Shown here piece by piece: positions 1-9,830 of a DNA stretch of 64,000 nt. The translations under genes were made by a program, and so were the position numbers. This stretch comes from Shinisaurus crocodilurus (lineage: Eukaryota; Chordata; Lepidosauria; Squamata; Shinisauridae), in contig CM037879.1 in NCBI GenBank assembly GCA_021292165.1, positions 286,972,272-287,036,271 of the forward strand, given 5' to 3'. Under the pieces are notes generated by a model that was not told the DNA's origin, searched no databases, and saw only the letters and a program-made list of their open reading frames with translations. Positions within the stretch are counted from its first letter, which is position 1, and each line of letters opens with the position of its first letter.

Positions 1-583
1 CCAAAAAGGCAGGAATGGGAGGAGCTGGATGGTGATGCAAAAACCTTTCAGATGAAAACCAACCAACAAACAAAAAAAGCAAAGGGAGGAGGTGAACCTT
101 AAGTAGCTGCTGGGAGTACTTTAATTCATGCAAGGAAGATAGCCGAATGCATGACAATGAGTTTCTTCATCCGCGGCAACTGTTTTAAATGCGTGTGTGT
201 GTGTGTACGCTCACAAACTTTCAATTGTCCCTGACGAAGACCAATATCAAATTGCTTTGGGGCTATTTCTGGGGTCTCCAACAGGGTACCAATGCACATC
301 TCTCCTGGCACCCACCAGAAGCTCCCTTCCCTTCCTGATTTTAATTTAGGGTAATTCCTTAAGGTTTTTAAAAATTAATTGGGGGGGGGGGAATGGGAGG
401 CTGAAATGCTGCAAAGCTGAAGTTCTGTCCACCGACACCATCTGTGTTCGGGTTCAAAAGAGCAGCTGTGTGTTTTGCAGCTCAGACCCCCACCTCTGCC
501 TTGGACTCAGGTTCTTGGGCGAATTCGTTTTCTTTAAATTCTCACCATTTTGCCTTCCTGGGAAATGAGCATTTTTGTGACCG
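1..583. other. PLXNA4 intron, no gene seen
   Basis: Part of the intron downstream of the 4188-4388 exon (the gene runs on the minus strand). It holds a short GT run near 190-206 and a G run near 380-390. I see no splice-bounded coding segment and no recognisable repeat body. Confidence 0.5.
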
Positions 584-757
584 GCCATGCGCAGCCATTT
601 TCTACGTAAAAAGCATAGCCGCCGGGAGCCTGGAAGTCCGGCGGGCGCCACGGCTGACGCTCGCTTTTGGCCCAGTTGGGCAGGTGCGGCAGCAGAGCTC
701 GCCGGCCGAGCACCCGGCGAGTCAGGCGGTGGGCAGATCGCCCACCCCTACGGCCAC
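584..757 (+). mobile_element. TAGGG hairpin element, right half
   Basis: It begins inside the conserved hairpin arm (CCATTTTCTACGTAAAAAGC), continues through the GC-rich GGAAGTCCGGCG and GAGCACCCGGCGAGT blocks, and ends at GATCGCCCACCCC followed by TA. This is the right half of the hairpin family seen whole at 48019, 57668 and 61452. The left half is missing, so it is a truncated copy. Confidence 0.7.
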
Positions 758-899
758 AATACTCTCTCAAAATTCCAAATGTGCCCACTGAGCCAAAAAT
801 GTTGGCAATCCCTGGGATATTTAATTGGGATCTGCTCTCTCGGCCTCAGAGAAGCAGCCAGAGTGGTTCTGTCTGCACCAGCTGTGAGTGGGGGAGGGA

Positions 900-1006
900 G
901 ATTCTGATCTGAGCACAAATCCCCAGCTACGAGGTCGGAGTGATTTGAGGACCTCGTAGCTGGGAATCTGAAAAATCCTACGGCTGTCTAGAGGCCATAG
1001 GATTGC
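900..1006. repeat. Partial copy of a GC-rich repeat family (ends CCATAGGATTGC)
   Basis: It contains an inverted pair around CCCAGCTACGAGGTC and GACCTCGTAGCTGGG, then AATCCTACGGCTGTCTAGAGG and CCATAGGATTGC. The same end block is found at 3740-3851 and 15300-15397. It is the right end of an unclassified family. Confidence 0.5.
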
Positions 1007-1802
1007 ACTGCCCATCTACATTTTTTTCAATCTTGAATGGTTCAGAAACTAGAATACAAATACCCCCACCGTTGCCAGCGGTGGGTGAAGCTGATTACAG
1101 GAAATACTGATGCAAAGAATCCAGTTTTCTCCCCTCACTTCACTCCACCCCCTCTCGCTTGTTTGTTTTGTTTTGAATTAGTATTCATTGCAAGGAAGGC
1201 AAGATGTGCTGTGTGCCAGCTTCCTGCCTGTCTGAAGAGCGGCTTGGCTTTAAAAGGTGCGCAGAGAGAGAGAGAAAGAGAGAGGGAGAGAGGGGAAAAA
1301 AAACTTTGCAAATTAAATAAAACCTGTTCGGCTGAGTCCTTCTTGAGAAAAAGGCACCTGCCGAAGGACACTATACAGGGAGTGGAGTGGAGCAGGATGA
1401 GACAGATCCAGATCTTTAGGGAAGATTTCAACTGAGAGCCACTAAATACGTCGCAAAATTCTGATCCTGGAGGCACCTCCGTGTACTAGGCCCTGGAAAG
1501 TGCCAACATGCCAGTAAGGCGAAGCGAAGCAGAGGGGAGCCCCACAGCCTTACCGGCGGTGGGCACAGAAGGTGGCACTGGACGTAGAGGGAGACGGAGC
1601 TGGCCACAGGGAGCCAGCAGCACCCAGTATGCCCCTGGCCCAGACTGCCTGCCTCCAAGCCCACTGGGAGGGTTTATGGGATATTAAAGTCCAGTTGTTA
1701 CTGACACGCTAAATGTGGGTCCGGGGCGGGATGTACCACTTCAGACTGCAGGCGGGGAGCTCCCTATGATGGAGCTCCTCCTCAACACAAGACAATCCCC
1801 GC
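1007..1802. other. Intron, GA microsatellite, no gene seen
   Basis: A purine (GA)n tract lies near 1262-1296. The rest is unassigned intronic sequence with no supported coding segment. Confidence 0.4.
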
Positions 1803-2016
1803 CAGTGGAGGCTGGTAGCTCCAATGTCAGTGGGGTCATGTATCCACTCCGGGCTCTAGTCTGAACTTTTGAGTTGCTGTATCCATGGTGCTGAACCCCA
1901 CCCCCCTCCAAACAGGTTCAGCACTGTGGATAGCTCCTTTACAGTTCTGATTGGAAACCCAGACTGGATACACTGCCCCAACTGGTACTGGAGCCACCAG
2001 CCAGTGCTGCTCCCTG
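1803..2016. mobile_element. Palindromic hAT-like MITE (GTGGAGGCTGGT family)
   Basis: The left end reads CAGTGGAGGCTGGTAGCTCC and the right end GGAGCCACCAGCCAGTG. The interior is an imperfect palindrome about ATCCATGGTGCTGAACC and GGTTCAGCACTGTGGAT. Relatives lie at 12830, 17004, 19033 and 38838. The 12830 copy has 8-bp flanking repeats, which supports a hAT origin. Confidence 0.6.
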
Positions 2017-2859
2017 CACATAGAAAGGTAGATGACAGGGGAAAGAGTTCTAGCATGTCTTCTCAATGATGCATTATGTTATGAAGGGATGCTTCCCCCC
2101 TCCCCCATGTGGGGGCATTCCAGCATGTGCACCCCTACCTACTATCTGAAGTGGCACAGCCCAGGATCAGGTTTACCCCCTCAGAGAGAAATAGGCATCA
2201 TGTTCATAATATTTATGAGTTAGGGGCACTTGAAGAAGTCAATACTAGCAAATTCCAACAGGAGGGACCTTATCGGCACCTCCGAGACTAACGTGCACAT
2301 CGGAAGGTAGCTCTCCGCCACCTTCTGCACTCCCCCAATGTTGCAACACCATTCTTGGCTCGAGGTAGCATCTACATGCATTTAAAGACTCATATTTCGA
2401 GAAGAAGTATATTTAAAAGTACGCATTTAAAGACTCTTTACATGCCAGTTTTCCATGTTGCAGAGAATGGGATGGCACAGACTTATGGGCAAAGACATGT
2501 GAAAGTGACATGGACCAGAAACAGAACGATTCACCCTCCCTGCTGTGAACGGTGTGTAGAAGAAGTGACAGCATCTGTACAAACAGGCTGTGTAGCCTCT
2601 TGTATGGATTGACAAACAGCGAGTTCGATACATTTCGGTTGAAATCGTCAACGGCAGCTCATGCATGTGTGTTCTCCCTATATTTCTTGGCTATTACTGT
2701 ACTGTAGGAACTATGTAACATGCAGTGTCTATCATCTATCTATCAATTCATCCATCAACACAAACACAGTCACACAGAATTCTCACCTCACCCTTTGGAA
2801 GAAATTCCCCCAACAAAGTACTAATCCAACCTGAATCTACCGGGACACTATGGTCAACA
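2017..2859. other. Intron, no gene seen
   Basis: Unassigned sequence. A short ATCT-rich run lies near 2730-2755. No exon with plexin similarity or any other recognisable coding signal was found here. Confidence 0.35.
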
Positions 2860-3030
2860 TCTGAAGCCTTCCTCCGAGGGGGCTCGGAGGGTGGCAACGA
2901 GGAAGAGGGTCTTCCCAGTGGTAGCCCCCCGATTATGGAATGATCTTCCCACTGAGGCCTGCCTGGCATCAACGCTGCCATCTTTTTGGCTCCAGGTAAA
3001 GACCGCCCTCTACTCTTAGGCATTTAATGG
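2860..3030 (+). mobile_element. Diverged L2-type LINE 3' fragment
   Basis: In translation it matches the tail of an L2 reverse-transcriptase ORF in degraded form: a block for valuable residues such as R..F.VVAPRLWN.LP, then TL.SFWLQVKTAL. It is older than the 50-kb L2 copy and belongs to another subfamily. Confidence 0.5.
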
Positions 3031-3043
3031 TATTTCATGGAGT

Positions 3044-3444
3044 GGTGGGCAGCCTGCCAGGGACCCGACCTGCCTCCAGCTCAGGCGAACGTTACTACTG
3101 CGCCTGCCGAGCCGGGCCAAAAGCAGACACACACCGAGCCACTCGGCAAGCTTCCGGGTTCCCAGTAGGCCGCTTTCTATGTAGAAAATGGCGTAAGATA
3201 CATTAAAAGCCTCCACAATTCGCATAATTTGTGCAAATTGCGGCCGTTTTTGGCATATCTTATGGCATCTTCTATGCAAAAGGCGGCCCGCCAGGAACCT
3301 GGAGGTTGCTTCCCTGGCTCAGCTCAGGAGAACGCGAGTCAAACAGGGGAAACAGGTAGGTGGGACGGAGTTTGGGCGGGTCGAGCCCGGCGAGTTCACC
3401 GGAACTCCACCCCCCAAATAAAATCCTCACACATACCTATTTGA
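3044..3444 (-). mobile_element. TAGGG hairpin element, near full length
   Basis: The central arms read TATGTAGAAAATGGCGTAAG on one side and TCTTATGGCATCTTCTATG on the other, about a CAATTTGTGCAAATTGCGGC-type core. Outer blocks match the family (TTCCCTGGCTCAGCTCAGG, CGAGCCCGGCGAGTTC). The right edge is CCTCACACATACC followed by TA. The left edge is degraded. Confidence 0.65.
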
Positions 3445-3520
3445 TGTCATATGATGGGGCATTCGTCAGCTGTCTTTTAACCCATCTAGTCTTTTTATTG
3501 GAATTGTTTTTAGTTGTTTA

Positions 3521-3851
3521 AGGGTGCGAATCCAGTCCGGATGCCTGTAACCCTCCGAACTCCAAGGATTACACGCATCCCATGCGTGGCGGGAGGCGCG
3601 CGGAGGCAAAAGTCACTTCTGCGCTCCTCCTGCCTTGCCAAACACTTAGACGGCCAATTTCGGCCATCTGAGTGTTTGGCCTCGGAGTGGGTGGGAAGGA
3701 GTGTGCGGCACTGCCAGGATACTTCATATGCGCTCCGAGTTCAGAGTCCCAGCTCCAACCTCTCGGAGCAAGTTTCCGAGGTCGGAGCTGGGACTCTGGA
3801 AGATCCTATGGCTGCCTAGACTCTGCCTAGCGGCCGTAGGATTATGCTGTA
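3521..3851. repeat. Unclassified GC-rich repeat, long copy
   Basis: About 330 bp. It has an inverted pair around CCAAACACTTAGACGGCC and GGCCATCTGAGTGTTTGG, a second around CCCAGCTCCAACCTC and GAGGTCGGAGCTGGG, and ends CGGCCGTAGGATTATG. The copy at 14950-15397 follows the same order of blocks, so this is a dispersed family with two internal hairpins. Confidence 0.55.
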
Positions 3852-3861
3852 ACTCCTGTCA

Positions 3862-3986
3862 AATTGTGTACGTTGAAATTTCATGCTGTCTTTTTATGAT
3901 CTGCATTTTGAGGTTCGGAATTGTATGAAATGTTGTGAACCACCCAGAGAGATTCAACTACTGGGTGGTATAGGAATGAAATAAAT
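3862..3986 (+). mobile_element. LINE 3' end, GAACCACCCAGAGAGATT tail type
   Basis: The block GTGAACCACCCAGAGAG with CTACTGGGTGGTATAGG and ATGAAATAAAT is the small terminal hairpin and tail typical of L2-clade 3' ends in reptiles (family knowledge). It runs straight into the ATC microsatellite, which probably grew from the tail. A related tail lies at 56930. Confidence 0.55.
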
Positions 3987-3994
3987 CATCGTCG

Positions 3995-4038
<44 letters not shown>

Positions 4039-4047
4039 GTCATCATC
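3987..4047 (+). repeat. (ATC)n microsatellite
   Basis: Nearly pure ATC/GTC repeats lie directly 3' of a LINE tail. Read on the minus strand it gives a run of Met codons. That run is an artefact of the repeat and not protein, since it lies beyond the exon donor at 4187. Confidence 0.9.
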
Positions 4048-4187
4048 CCATGAAACGCAGGGCCATCACTTTGCTGGGCAAAAAATGCTTCCTGTAGCCT
4101 TTGGAATCCTGTGGTCTGACCCAGCCTTGCCCCCCTCCCTTTGTAGCCTGCCCCTCCCCACCCCCCAACCCAATGGGCCTTACTCAC

Positions 4188-4388
4188 GGATGTGTTCTGA
4201 CACTGGACGCTGGAGCTGTTGAACCGCAGGGCCGGCACCCTCTTTTCGCTGCCCTGGATGTTGATGATGCACTCGTAACTCCGCTGCCCCGACTGCGGCT
4301 GAGGCAGGTTCTTGGCCTTCAGCGTGATGGGCTTGATAACTTCCACCGGAACCAGGATCTTATTGACCTGCAGCAGCTGGGGGCAGTC
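4188..4388 (-). CDS. PLXNA4: PLXNA4 internal exon (start of second IPT domain)
   Basis: A 201-bp exon of 67 codons in phase 0, read from 4388 to 4188. The acceptor is CTTCTCCAG before GACTGCCCC and the donor is GTGAGTAAG. It encodes DCPQLL, then [20 protein letters not shown], then [18 protein letters not shown]. In class A plexins this segment follows the second PSI domain and opens the next IPT/TIG fold of the extracellular stalk. Two N-glycosylation sequons are visible (NSS, NTS). The previous exon ends with GAG, so the join reads LPE-DCP, as I recall it for plexin-A4. Plexin-A4 is a single-pass semaphorin co-receptor that acts with neuropilins in axon guidance. The NTS ending and the IQGSE block favour A4 over A1 or A2, and the upstream exons agree. 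The next exon (continuing S-Y-S-Y in relatives) is not in the window. Confidence 0.93.
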
Positions 4389-4482
4389 CTGGAGAAGGGT
4401 CAGAGGAGGACAGATGCGGAGTTAAGGAAGAAACCGTCCCATACAGTTAATGAAAACCTAGTCCTGGAGGAATCAAAGGTAA

Positions 4483-4679
4483 GGGTGGGCGATCCGCTGG
4501 GACCCGACCCGCCTCCGGCTCGGCAGATGCTGCTTCTGTGCCCGCTGAGCTGGGTAGAAAGCTCACCGGACTTTCGGGTTCCCAGTGGGCTGCTGTTTAC
4601 GTAGAAAATGCCTTCAGATACGTCAAAAGGGGCCGCAATTTGTGCAAATTATGCAAATTGCCGCCGCCTTAGGTGTATC
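4483..4679 (+). mobile_element. TAGGG hairpin element, left half
   Basis: It begins TAAGGGTGGGCGATCCGCTGG, includes the GTTTACGTAGAAAATGCCTT arm and the CAATTTGTGCAAATTATGC core, then stops at GTGTATCT, where an A/T-rich block begins. The right half is absent. It resembles the 57668 copy. Confidence 0.65.
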
Positions 4680-4792
4680 TTTTTTAAAAAATTATTTAAA
4701 TTTTAACATATAAGCTACAAAATATACAAACATACAAATTATACAACAAACACATAAAAAAACAAAATAATAATAATAAGTGCACCCCCCCA
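4680..4792 (-). mobile_element. Possible L1 3' UTR fragment
   Basis: On the minus strand this A/T-rich block ends ATGTTAAAATTTAAATAA followed by A-rich sequence. This resembles the 3' end of the L1 at 39249-40063 (TTTAAAAATTTAAATAAAAT). It truncates a hairpin element on its left. The assignment is tentative because no coding part is present. Confidence 0.35.
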
Positions 4793-5101
4793 CCAGGACC
4801 AACTAAACCATTATGTTTGCTCGGGAACACATTTGCGCAAATTCTGAGTCCACAAATCGGTGGATGGCAAAGCGAAAGTCACCCCAAACCATGCAAATTG
4901 CTGGTGAAGCAGCTTTCTCTCTCTTTGCAGATCCCGAACGCTAATGTACACTTGTACGAATGTGCGTTAGTGCTAATTCCTATTAACTAATGCACATTTA
5001 TACAAGTGTGCACTGGGCTGGCAATAATGCAATGTGCACTTGTGCTAATGTACTAATGCAAATTAGCAGAACCCCCCACCGGTGAAAAACCAGTTCAAAA
5101 G
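4793..5101. other. Intron, TGCAC-rich spacer
   Basis: It contains scattered ACTTGTAC and AATGTGCAC motifs between 4940 and 5060, reminiscent of the A/T-rich repeat class at 23720 and 60948 but too diverged to place. No coding signal. Confidence 0.35.
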
Positions 5102-5514
5102 TAGGGATGTGCGCAGAACTCGATGAGGGGGGCAAACTCACCCCACTCGCCCCCCAGAGCTCCGCACAACTTACCTTTCCCCGGCTCAGCACATCTCCCC
5201 AGAGAGGAGCCAGGGAAAGGTACTTCTGGGTCCCCGGCGCTTCTCGTCCGGGTCCCCGGCGCTGCCTTTTCCCCATAAAAACCAAGGTAAACTACCCTAA
5301 AACGGCCGCAGATAGCCTATTTGCGGCCGTTTTAAGGTAGCTTACCTTGGTTTTTTACGGAAAAAATGCAGCGCCGGGGACCCAGAAGTGATGCGACGGG
5401 GACCCAGAAGTCCGCCTCCTGCCTCGCTGAGTGCTGCGGACTGGATCGCGCGGCGGGGGTGCTCGGCGAGTGCCCTGAGAACCGGGTCTGGCTGGGTGAG
5501 GTCGCCCATCCCTC
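5102..5514 (+). mobile_element. TAGGG hairpin element, variant core
   Basis: It starts TAGGGATGTGCGCAGAACTC and ends GGTCGCCCATCCC. Its core differs from the main type: AACCAAGGTAAACTACC and GGTAGCTTACCTTGGTT flank AAAACGGCCGCAG and TTTGCGGCCGTTTT. The outer GGTCCCCGGCGCT and AGCGCCGGGGACC blocks are inverted. It is a clear subfamily with the same terminus. Confidence 0.7.
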
Positions 5515-7138
5515 TGCCTTACTCTGAAAAAGCCAGTCCGCTGCAGAATCCACAGGTCACAGAATGAGTCACAGAAATCTGGACTCATTTCAGTCCCCAC
5601 CGCCGATTTCCATGACATTCCTACTGAAAGCACTGGGAGGGAGAAGTGGAAAGATAGATGGCTCGAGAGAGACGGGGGGGCTCTCCCACTGCAGCAGATG
5701 GCGGATGTGCCCTATGGGCACAGACAGTTTAGCAAGACAAAGACACGGATGTGTGTTGCCGAACAGCTGCAGGTACCCCGACTAGGAACAGCATTAGAGG
5801 GACTGTCAATCATGCTGCTATGCAGGTGAGCTGGACCATAACTAGGATCAGGAGTTGTGTGTGTGAGTGTGTGTGTGTGTGTCTGTGTTTGTGTGTGTAT
5901 GTGTCAGGAATATGCCCACTATGCAGGGCTATGGAGTCCCCAACATCTTTCATCTCAAAAAGTATACGTTGAAAGCAGTGAATTGGGGTGGGGAAATTTC
6001 CCAGTGCTTTATTTTTCCATGGAAAATTTTACCATTTTGTAAGTTCATTGGTAATACAATATTAGGCAAGCCTGGCAGTTTCAAAGTTGTAATTAATGTT
6101 CTTCTTTCAGGTGAGTATCCTTAGCGAGTATGTGACAGAATACATATATGTCTCAGAGAGTGAAATGGAACTCATAAATACTGGCAGCAAAACAGTAGGT
6201 GTGGGAGAGGACCACAGAGCACCTCATGCCATGTGAATTTTCTCTGCTGGCATTTGGAGTCCTGGCTTCTCTTCCCCACGCTCCAGCACCAGCGCCAGTG
6301 CCGTAAGCTTTCTGATCATACTTGTTTCAGATTCATTAACAGGAGGCAATTGCAGCAGCCCCAATAAAAGGTTCGTTAGCATATTAAAAGGCTCAAGGCT
6401 GTGTTAGGAAGTTCATTATAGATAATTGAAGAGGCGAGGGCCATAAAAAGGTGAAATCCTCCTCACAATGTGTGACTTTATCTGATTGACCTAATGTACT
6501 TCCTAATTGAAATTTAAAAAGGCAATTCCTCAGAAAGAGGGAGACAACTGAGCCGAGAGAGGGGGGCTCTCGCCTTCTGCGCCCCGAGTTTGAGTCTCTG
6601 GATGGCCCAGATTTTGGAATCCATAACTTTCGAGGAGACCTTCCCGCCCCGCACAACAACACCACCACTGTGCCCAAGAGGAATGGGAGTTACAACCAGT
6701 TCAACTGGCATCTGTGTCTTAGACACAATTTGTATGTGATCTTAAATATTTTCACCAGTTTAAGCGCACGCAATGGCAGAATATGGGCCAAATTAGATGT
6801 TACACAAGGGATGGGGGGATCTGTTAATTTCGGTTTCTCTGCATTTCTCGTTTTTCCAATCTCAATTCCTCCTGAAAGTTGAGAATTCTTTCTTTTAAAA
6901 ATTTGCATGGAAATTCATAAGCACGTTTGTTTAAATTTCTCCTAATACATGCATTATTGGTAGGCATATTTGCCTAATAAAGACATTTTTGGAAAGCAGT
7001 TTTCTCTTACACATGCATTTGTGTGTGCGAATGTCAAAAGATACCTGTGTTTTCGGTTCACATAGTGGTTTGAAAATGCAAAATTGGGTAAGTTCGTTAT
7101 GAAATGTGAACTGAATGAGATTGCATTTATTTCTCTAG
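5515..7138. other. Intron with GT repeat and candidate conserved block
   Basis: An imperfect GT tract lies at about 5852-5905. The stretch near 6340-6540 is low-repeat, A/T-rich and contains homeodomain-like TAATTG and CATTA words, so it could be a conserved noncoding element. Sequence near 6885-7110 is TGCATTT-rich and may be a relic of the A/T-rich repeat class. No exon seen. Confidence 0.35.
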
Positions 7139-7244
7139 CAGTGTTCTCCAACCTTGGGTCCCCAGATGTTTTTGGCCTACAACTCCCAGCATGCTGGGAG
7201 TTGTAGGCCAAAAACATCTGGGGACCCAAGGTTGGAGAACACAG
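7139..7244. mobile_element. hAT-type palindromic MITE, first copy of a cluster
   Basis: About 106 bp and almost perfectly palindromic: CAGTGTTCTCCAACCTTGGG through AACTCCCAGCATGCTGGGAG to CCAAGGTTGGAGAACAC. It has the same structure as the 35100 copy, which has 8-bp target-site duplications. Matching duplications are not seen here, so the locus was rearranged. Confidence 0.8.
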
Positions 7245-7251
7245 ATTTACA

Positions 7252-7322
7252 GCTATGCTGGCTGGGGCATGCTGGGAGTTGTAGGCCAAAAACATCTGGG
7301 GACCCAAGGTTGGAGAACAGTG
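7252..7322. mobile_element. hAT-type MITE, right half
   Basis: It runs from CTATGCTGGCTGGGGCATGC to GGTTGGAGAACAGTG. It carries the longer centre seen at 27433 but lacks the left half. It is followed by GTATAGTT, the same 8 bases that flank the 35100 copy. Confidence 0.75.
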
Positions 7323-7525
7323 GTATAGTTAGTCAAAGAGTTACTTAGGCCAATAGACCATCCTTCCCCAATCTGGCAATGTCCAGCTGTGTTGGACCAC
7401 AATTCCAATCATGTCCAGGCGGCATGGTCATGCTGGCTGGGGAGGATGGGACTTGTAGTCAAATATGTCTGGAGGGCACCAGGTTGGGGAAGGCTGGTTT
7501 ACGCTTTCATGGCAAAACAGGGGCT
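7323..7525. repeat. Segment duplicated at 35206-35408
   Basis: About 203 bp, roughly 97 percent identical by eye to 35206-35408. It starts with GTATAGTTAGTCAAAGAG and ends at TTTCATGGCAAAACAGG. It contains another hAT-type MITE at 7362-7493 (CCTTCCCCAATCTGG to CCAGGTTGGGGAAGG). Confidence 0.85.
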
Positions 7526-7593
7526 ACGCTGGCTGGGGCATGCTGGGAGTTGTAGGCCAAAAACATCTGGGGACCCAAGGTTGGAGAACACTG
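7526..7593. mobile_element. hAT-type MITE, second right half
   Basis: It runs from CGCTGGCTGGGGCATGCTGG to GGTTGGAGAACACTG. It sits exactly where similarity to the 35-kb segment stops, so a MITE half borders the duplicated segment on both sides. Confidence 0.75.
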
Positions 7594-8013
7594 TGCTAGC
7601 ATTTTCTCTCCTTGGCACTCCCACCACTGCCCTCCCCTCAGTTCTCTCTTCAACTGTCAAACACTAGGTTGTAAGTTCCTTGGGGCAGAGACCTGTCTCT
7701 CCCCCCCTCCCACCTACAGTAAAGCATCATGCATATTGCTAAATAAATGGGATGAGAGAGCAAGTAATTTTTGTGATCGCTGAGATTCTCTGAACATCAG
7801 CTTGAAGCTCGGCTTGCCTCATTTCCCGTGTTCGATTGCACTCCCTCCCTCATTTCATTCGAACAGGGGAAGCACGCATTTTGAATCGGGAAAATGTTAT
7901 TTTTTAAAAAAGAGTGCACTCAAATGTGGACTTTCCCCCAGAGTGAAAAAAAAATATGTGCATTTGGGGGAAAGTGCACTTTTGTTGAATACAACAACGA
8001 CGATGATTACATT
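7594..8013. other. Intron with a LINE-like tail
   Basis: TTGTAAGTTCCTTGGGGCAG with GACCTGTCTCTC and a GCTAAATAAATGGG end, at about 7667-7752, resembles a LINE/SINE 3' end. The rest is unassigned. No coding signal. Confidence 0.35.
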
Positions 8014-8223
8014 TATATCCTGCCTTCTTGCAAGGAAGCCAAAGCAGCTAACATGGTCCTACTCCTCTCCATTTTATGCTCACAAGAAGCCTGTGAGGTA
8101 GGTTAGTCCAAGAGTCAGTGACTGGCCCAAAGTCACCCAGTGAGCTTCATGACCAAGTGGGGACTAGAACCCGGATCTCCCAGGTCCCAGTCCAACACTC
8201 TAGCCATTATGCCACACTGGCTC
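8014..8223 (-). mobile_element. CORE/MIR-like tRNA SINE
   Basis: On the minus strand it reads GAGCCAGTGTGGCATAATGG (tRNA-like head), a B-box-like GGGTTCTAGTCCCC, the conserved GTGACTTTGGGCCAGTCACT core and ACCTACCTCACAGG before the tail. MIR/CORE SINEs use L2 machinery (known), and L2 copies are abundant here. Confidence 0.88.
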
Positions 8224-9112
8224 CCAACATTTATGTAAACATAAATGAGATTCTCATATATTGCTAACACAGACACCGTGTGTGTGGGTTCTTTTAATAA
8301 AAAAAACATGAACGGCAGCAAACTAATGTGCCGCATAGAGCAAAGGCAGCAATAAGCGAACCATCCATTGCACATGGCAGTTGATTTACAGCTCGCGTTG
8401 TGTTTACATTATTGCACTACTAATTCCCGTGCTCATAAAATTATATTTATATTTTACACCACGGAGCAGGGAGGGGTGGGAAGGAAAACGAAAGAGATCT
8501 TTCCCGGTCATAAAGTGGAATCAGGTCAATGATACACTGAAAAGATTCCCGGCCCTGTAAATTTCTTTGTATCTTTTCCACCAGCCATGGCCATGTGTCT
8601 CCCCTGCCTCCCCAAACATACACCATTCCCATGTGTAATCAAACCAGCTCAGGGAGAGACTCCAACCGGTCAAAGAATCCTTTAACGCCCCATATATTTT
8701 ATCTGCATTTCCTAAAAAGTTTATGGCGCCATTAGCTTGATGGATGACGTACATATTTATTGGCACAGCAGAAGTAATAATAGAGAAAGAAAATGCCCAT
8801 AACCTTAAAAGGTAACTGACGAAGGGAAGTCTGCCTGGGGGGGGGGGGGATTTATGGAAAGCATAAATGTCTGGAGATAACAACAGAATAATTGAGTATT
8901 GAGCCTACTGGAGGCTCCGAGATGCTCCATCCTAGTTAAGGGTGCTGTCAGGGATTCCGTTCCATAAAACTGGTTTTATTTCCTTTGTTTATTTTTAGTG
9001 CCGGCGCGAGGTGCCTCTGAGCCAAAGCCCTTGCTATCCACTCACTCTCTACTTCCAACCCAAGGCCTAAATGCCTTGGAGGAAACAAAACAAAACATGT
9101 GCTAGATGTTAT
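8224..9112. other. Intron, candidate conserved noncoding stretch
   Basis: Sequence from about 8390 to 8890 is free of recognisable repeats and rich in mixed A/T words (TTTATTGGCACAGCAG, ATTAGCTTGATGG). That is the look of constrained noncoding DNA, but nothing in one genome proves it. No exon seen. Confidence 0.3.
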
Positions 9113-9252
9113 GTTGCCCAGGATAGATGGAAGGACGGATCCTAGCATTAGAAGGGACCTCAAAGATCATCTAATCCAATCGGCTCCGGTCGCACAAAAT
9201 CCACTACCACAACAGCACCCCCAATATGTGGCCGCCCAGCCTCCGCTTAGAT
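9113..9252 (-). mobile_element. CR1 LINE 3' UTR, part 1
   Basis: The block AGAAGGGACCTCAAAGATCA with TCTAATCCAATC is the antisense of the standard CR1 3' end. The element continues after an inserted 388-bp TIR element at 9641. Confidence 0.65.
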
Positions 9253-9640
9253 CCAAACTACACATTACGGTAATTGTATAGCGCGTAGCTGATGGTTAGC
9301 TTTTTTTTTTTTTTTTACTCGAGTGTAAGGATGTGTGGCCCTGATTTGCACTGGGACCACCACGCAATGAGAGGCAAGAATTAAAACTGTCCCCTCCATC
9401 ATTGGCTATTCACTGATGCCAATGGAGACTTTTTTCTTTTGTTAAGTGCCCCCCCTGCAATGGGAATTTCAGAAGCAATCATTGGTGGTGAGGAAGGTTT
9501 AATTAGCCCCTCCAGGTGTATGGTGGTCCCGAGTCAAATGGGGGCTGCAAGCGCTATGGTGGAGTAAAAAAAAAAAAAAAAGGAGAGAGAGAGCTAACCC
9601 TCCGCTACATGGTACATAATTACCGGAAAGTGTGGTTTGG
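9253..9640. mobile_element. 388-bp TIR element inserted in CR1
   Basis: Terminal inverted repeats of about 23 bp with mismatches: CCAAACTACACATTACGG at the left, and CCGGAAAGTGTGGTTTGG at the right read inward. Further inverted blocks lie inside, including GGTTAGC with a T run and an A run with GCTAACC. The flanks GCTTAGAT and GCTTTTAA could be decayed 8-bp duplications. Non-autonomous, no ORF. Confidence 0.6.
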
Positions 9641-9830
9641 CTTTTAAAAACCTCTAACAAAGGGGAATCCACCACCTTCCACGGAACTCTGTGTCACTGT
9701 CAAAGAACTCACACCTTCAGGACGTTCTTTCCTAATGTTTAGTCAAAATCCATTTTCCTCATAATTTGAACCCACTGGTTCAGGTCTTACCTTCTGGAAC
9801 AGAAAAATAATGACCAGGGATTTGCAAAAC
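9641..9830 (-). mobile_element. CR1 LINE 3' UTR, part 2
   Basis: AAAACCTCTAACAAAGGGG, GAATCCACCACCTTCC and GACGTTCTTTCCTAATG are standard antisense CR1 blocks and continue the piece ending at 9252. Confidence 0.65.

Noticed and set aside
3987..4047. Poly-methionine stretch in a minus-strand frame overlapping the plexin exon
   Set aside because: It lies past the GTGAGT donor and is an ATC microsatellite read in one frame.
4101..4604. 167-codon plus-strand open frame
   Set aside because: It is the opposite strand of the plexin exon plus a hairpin element.
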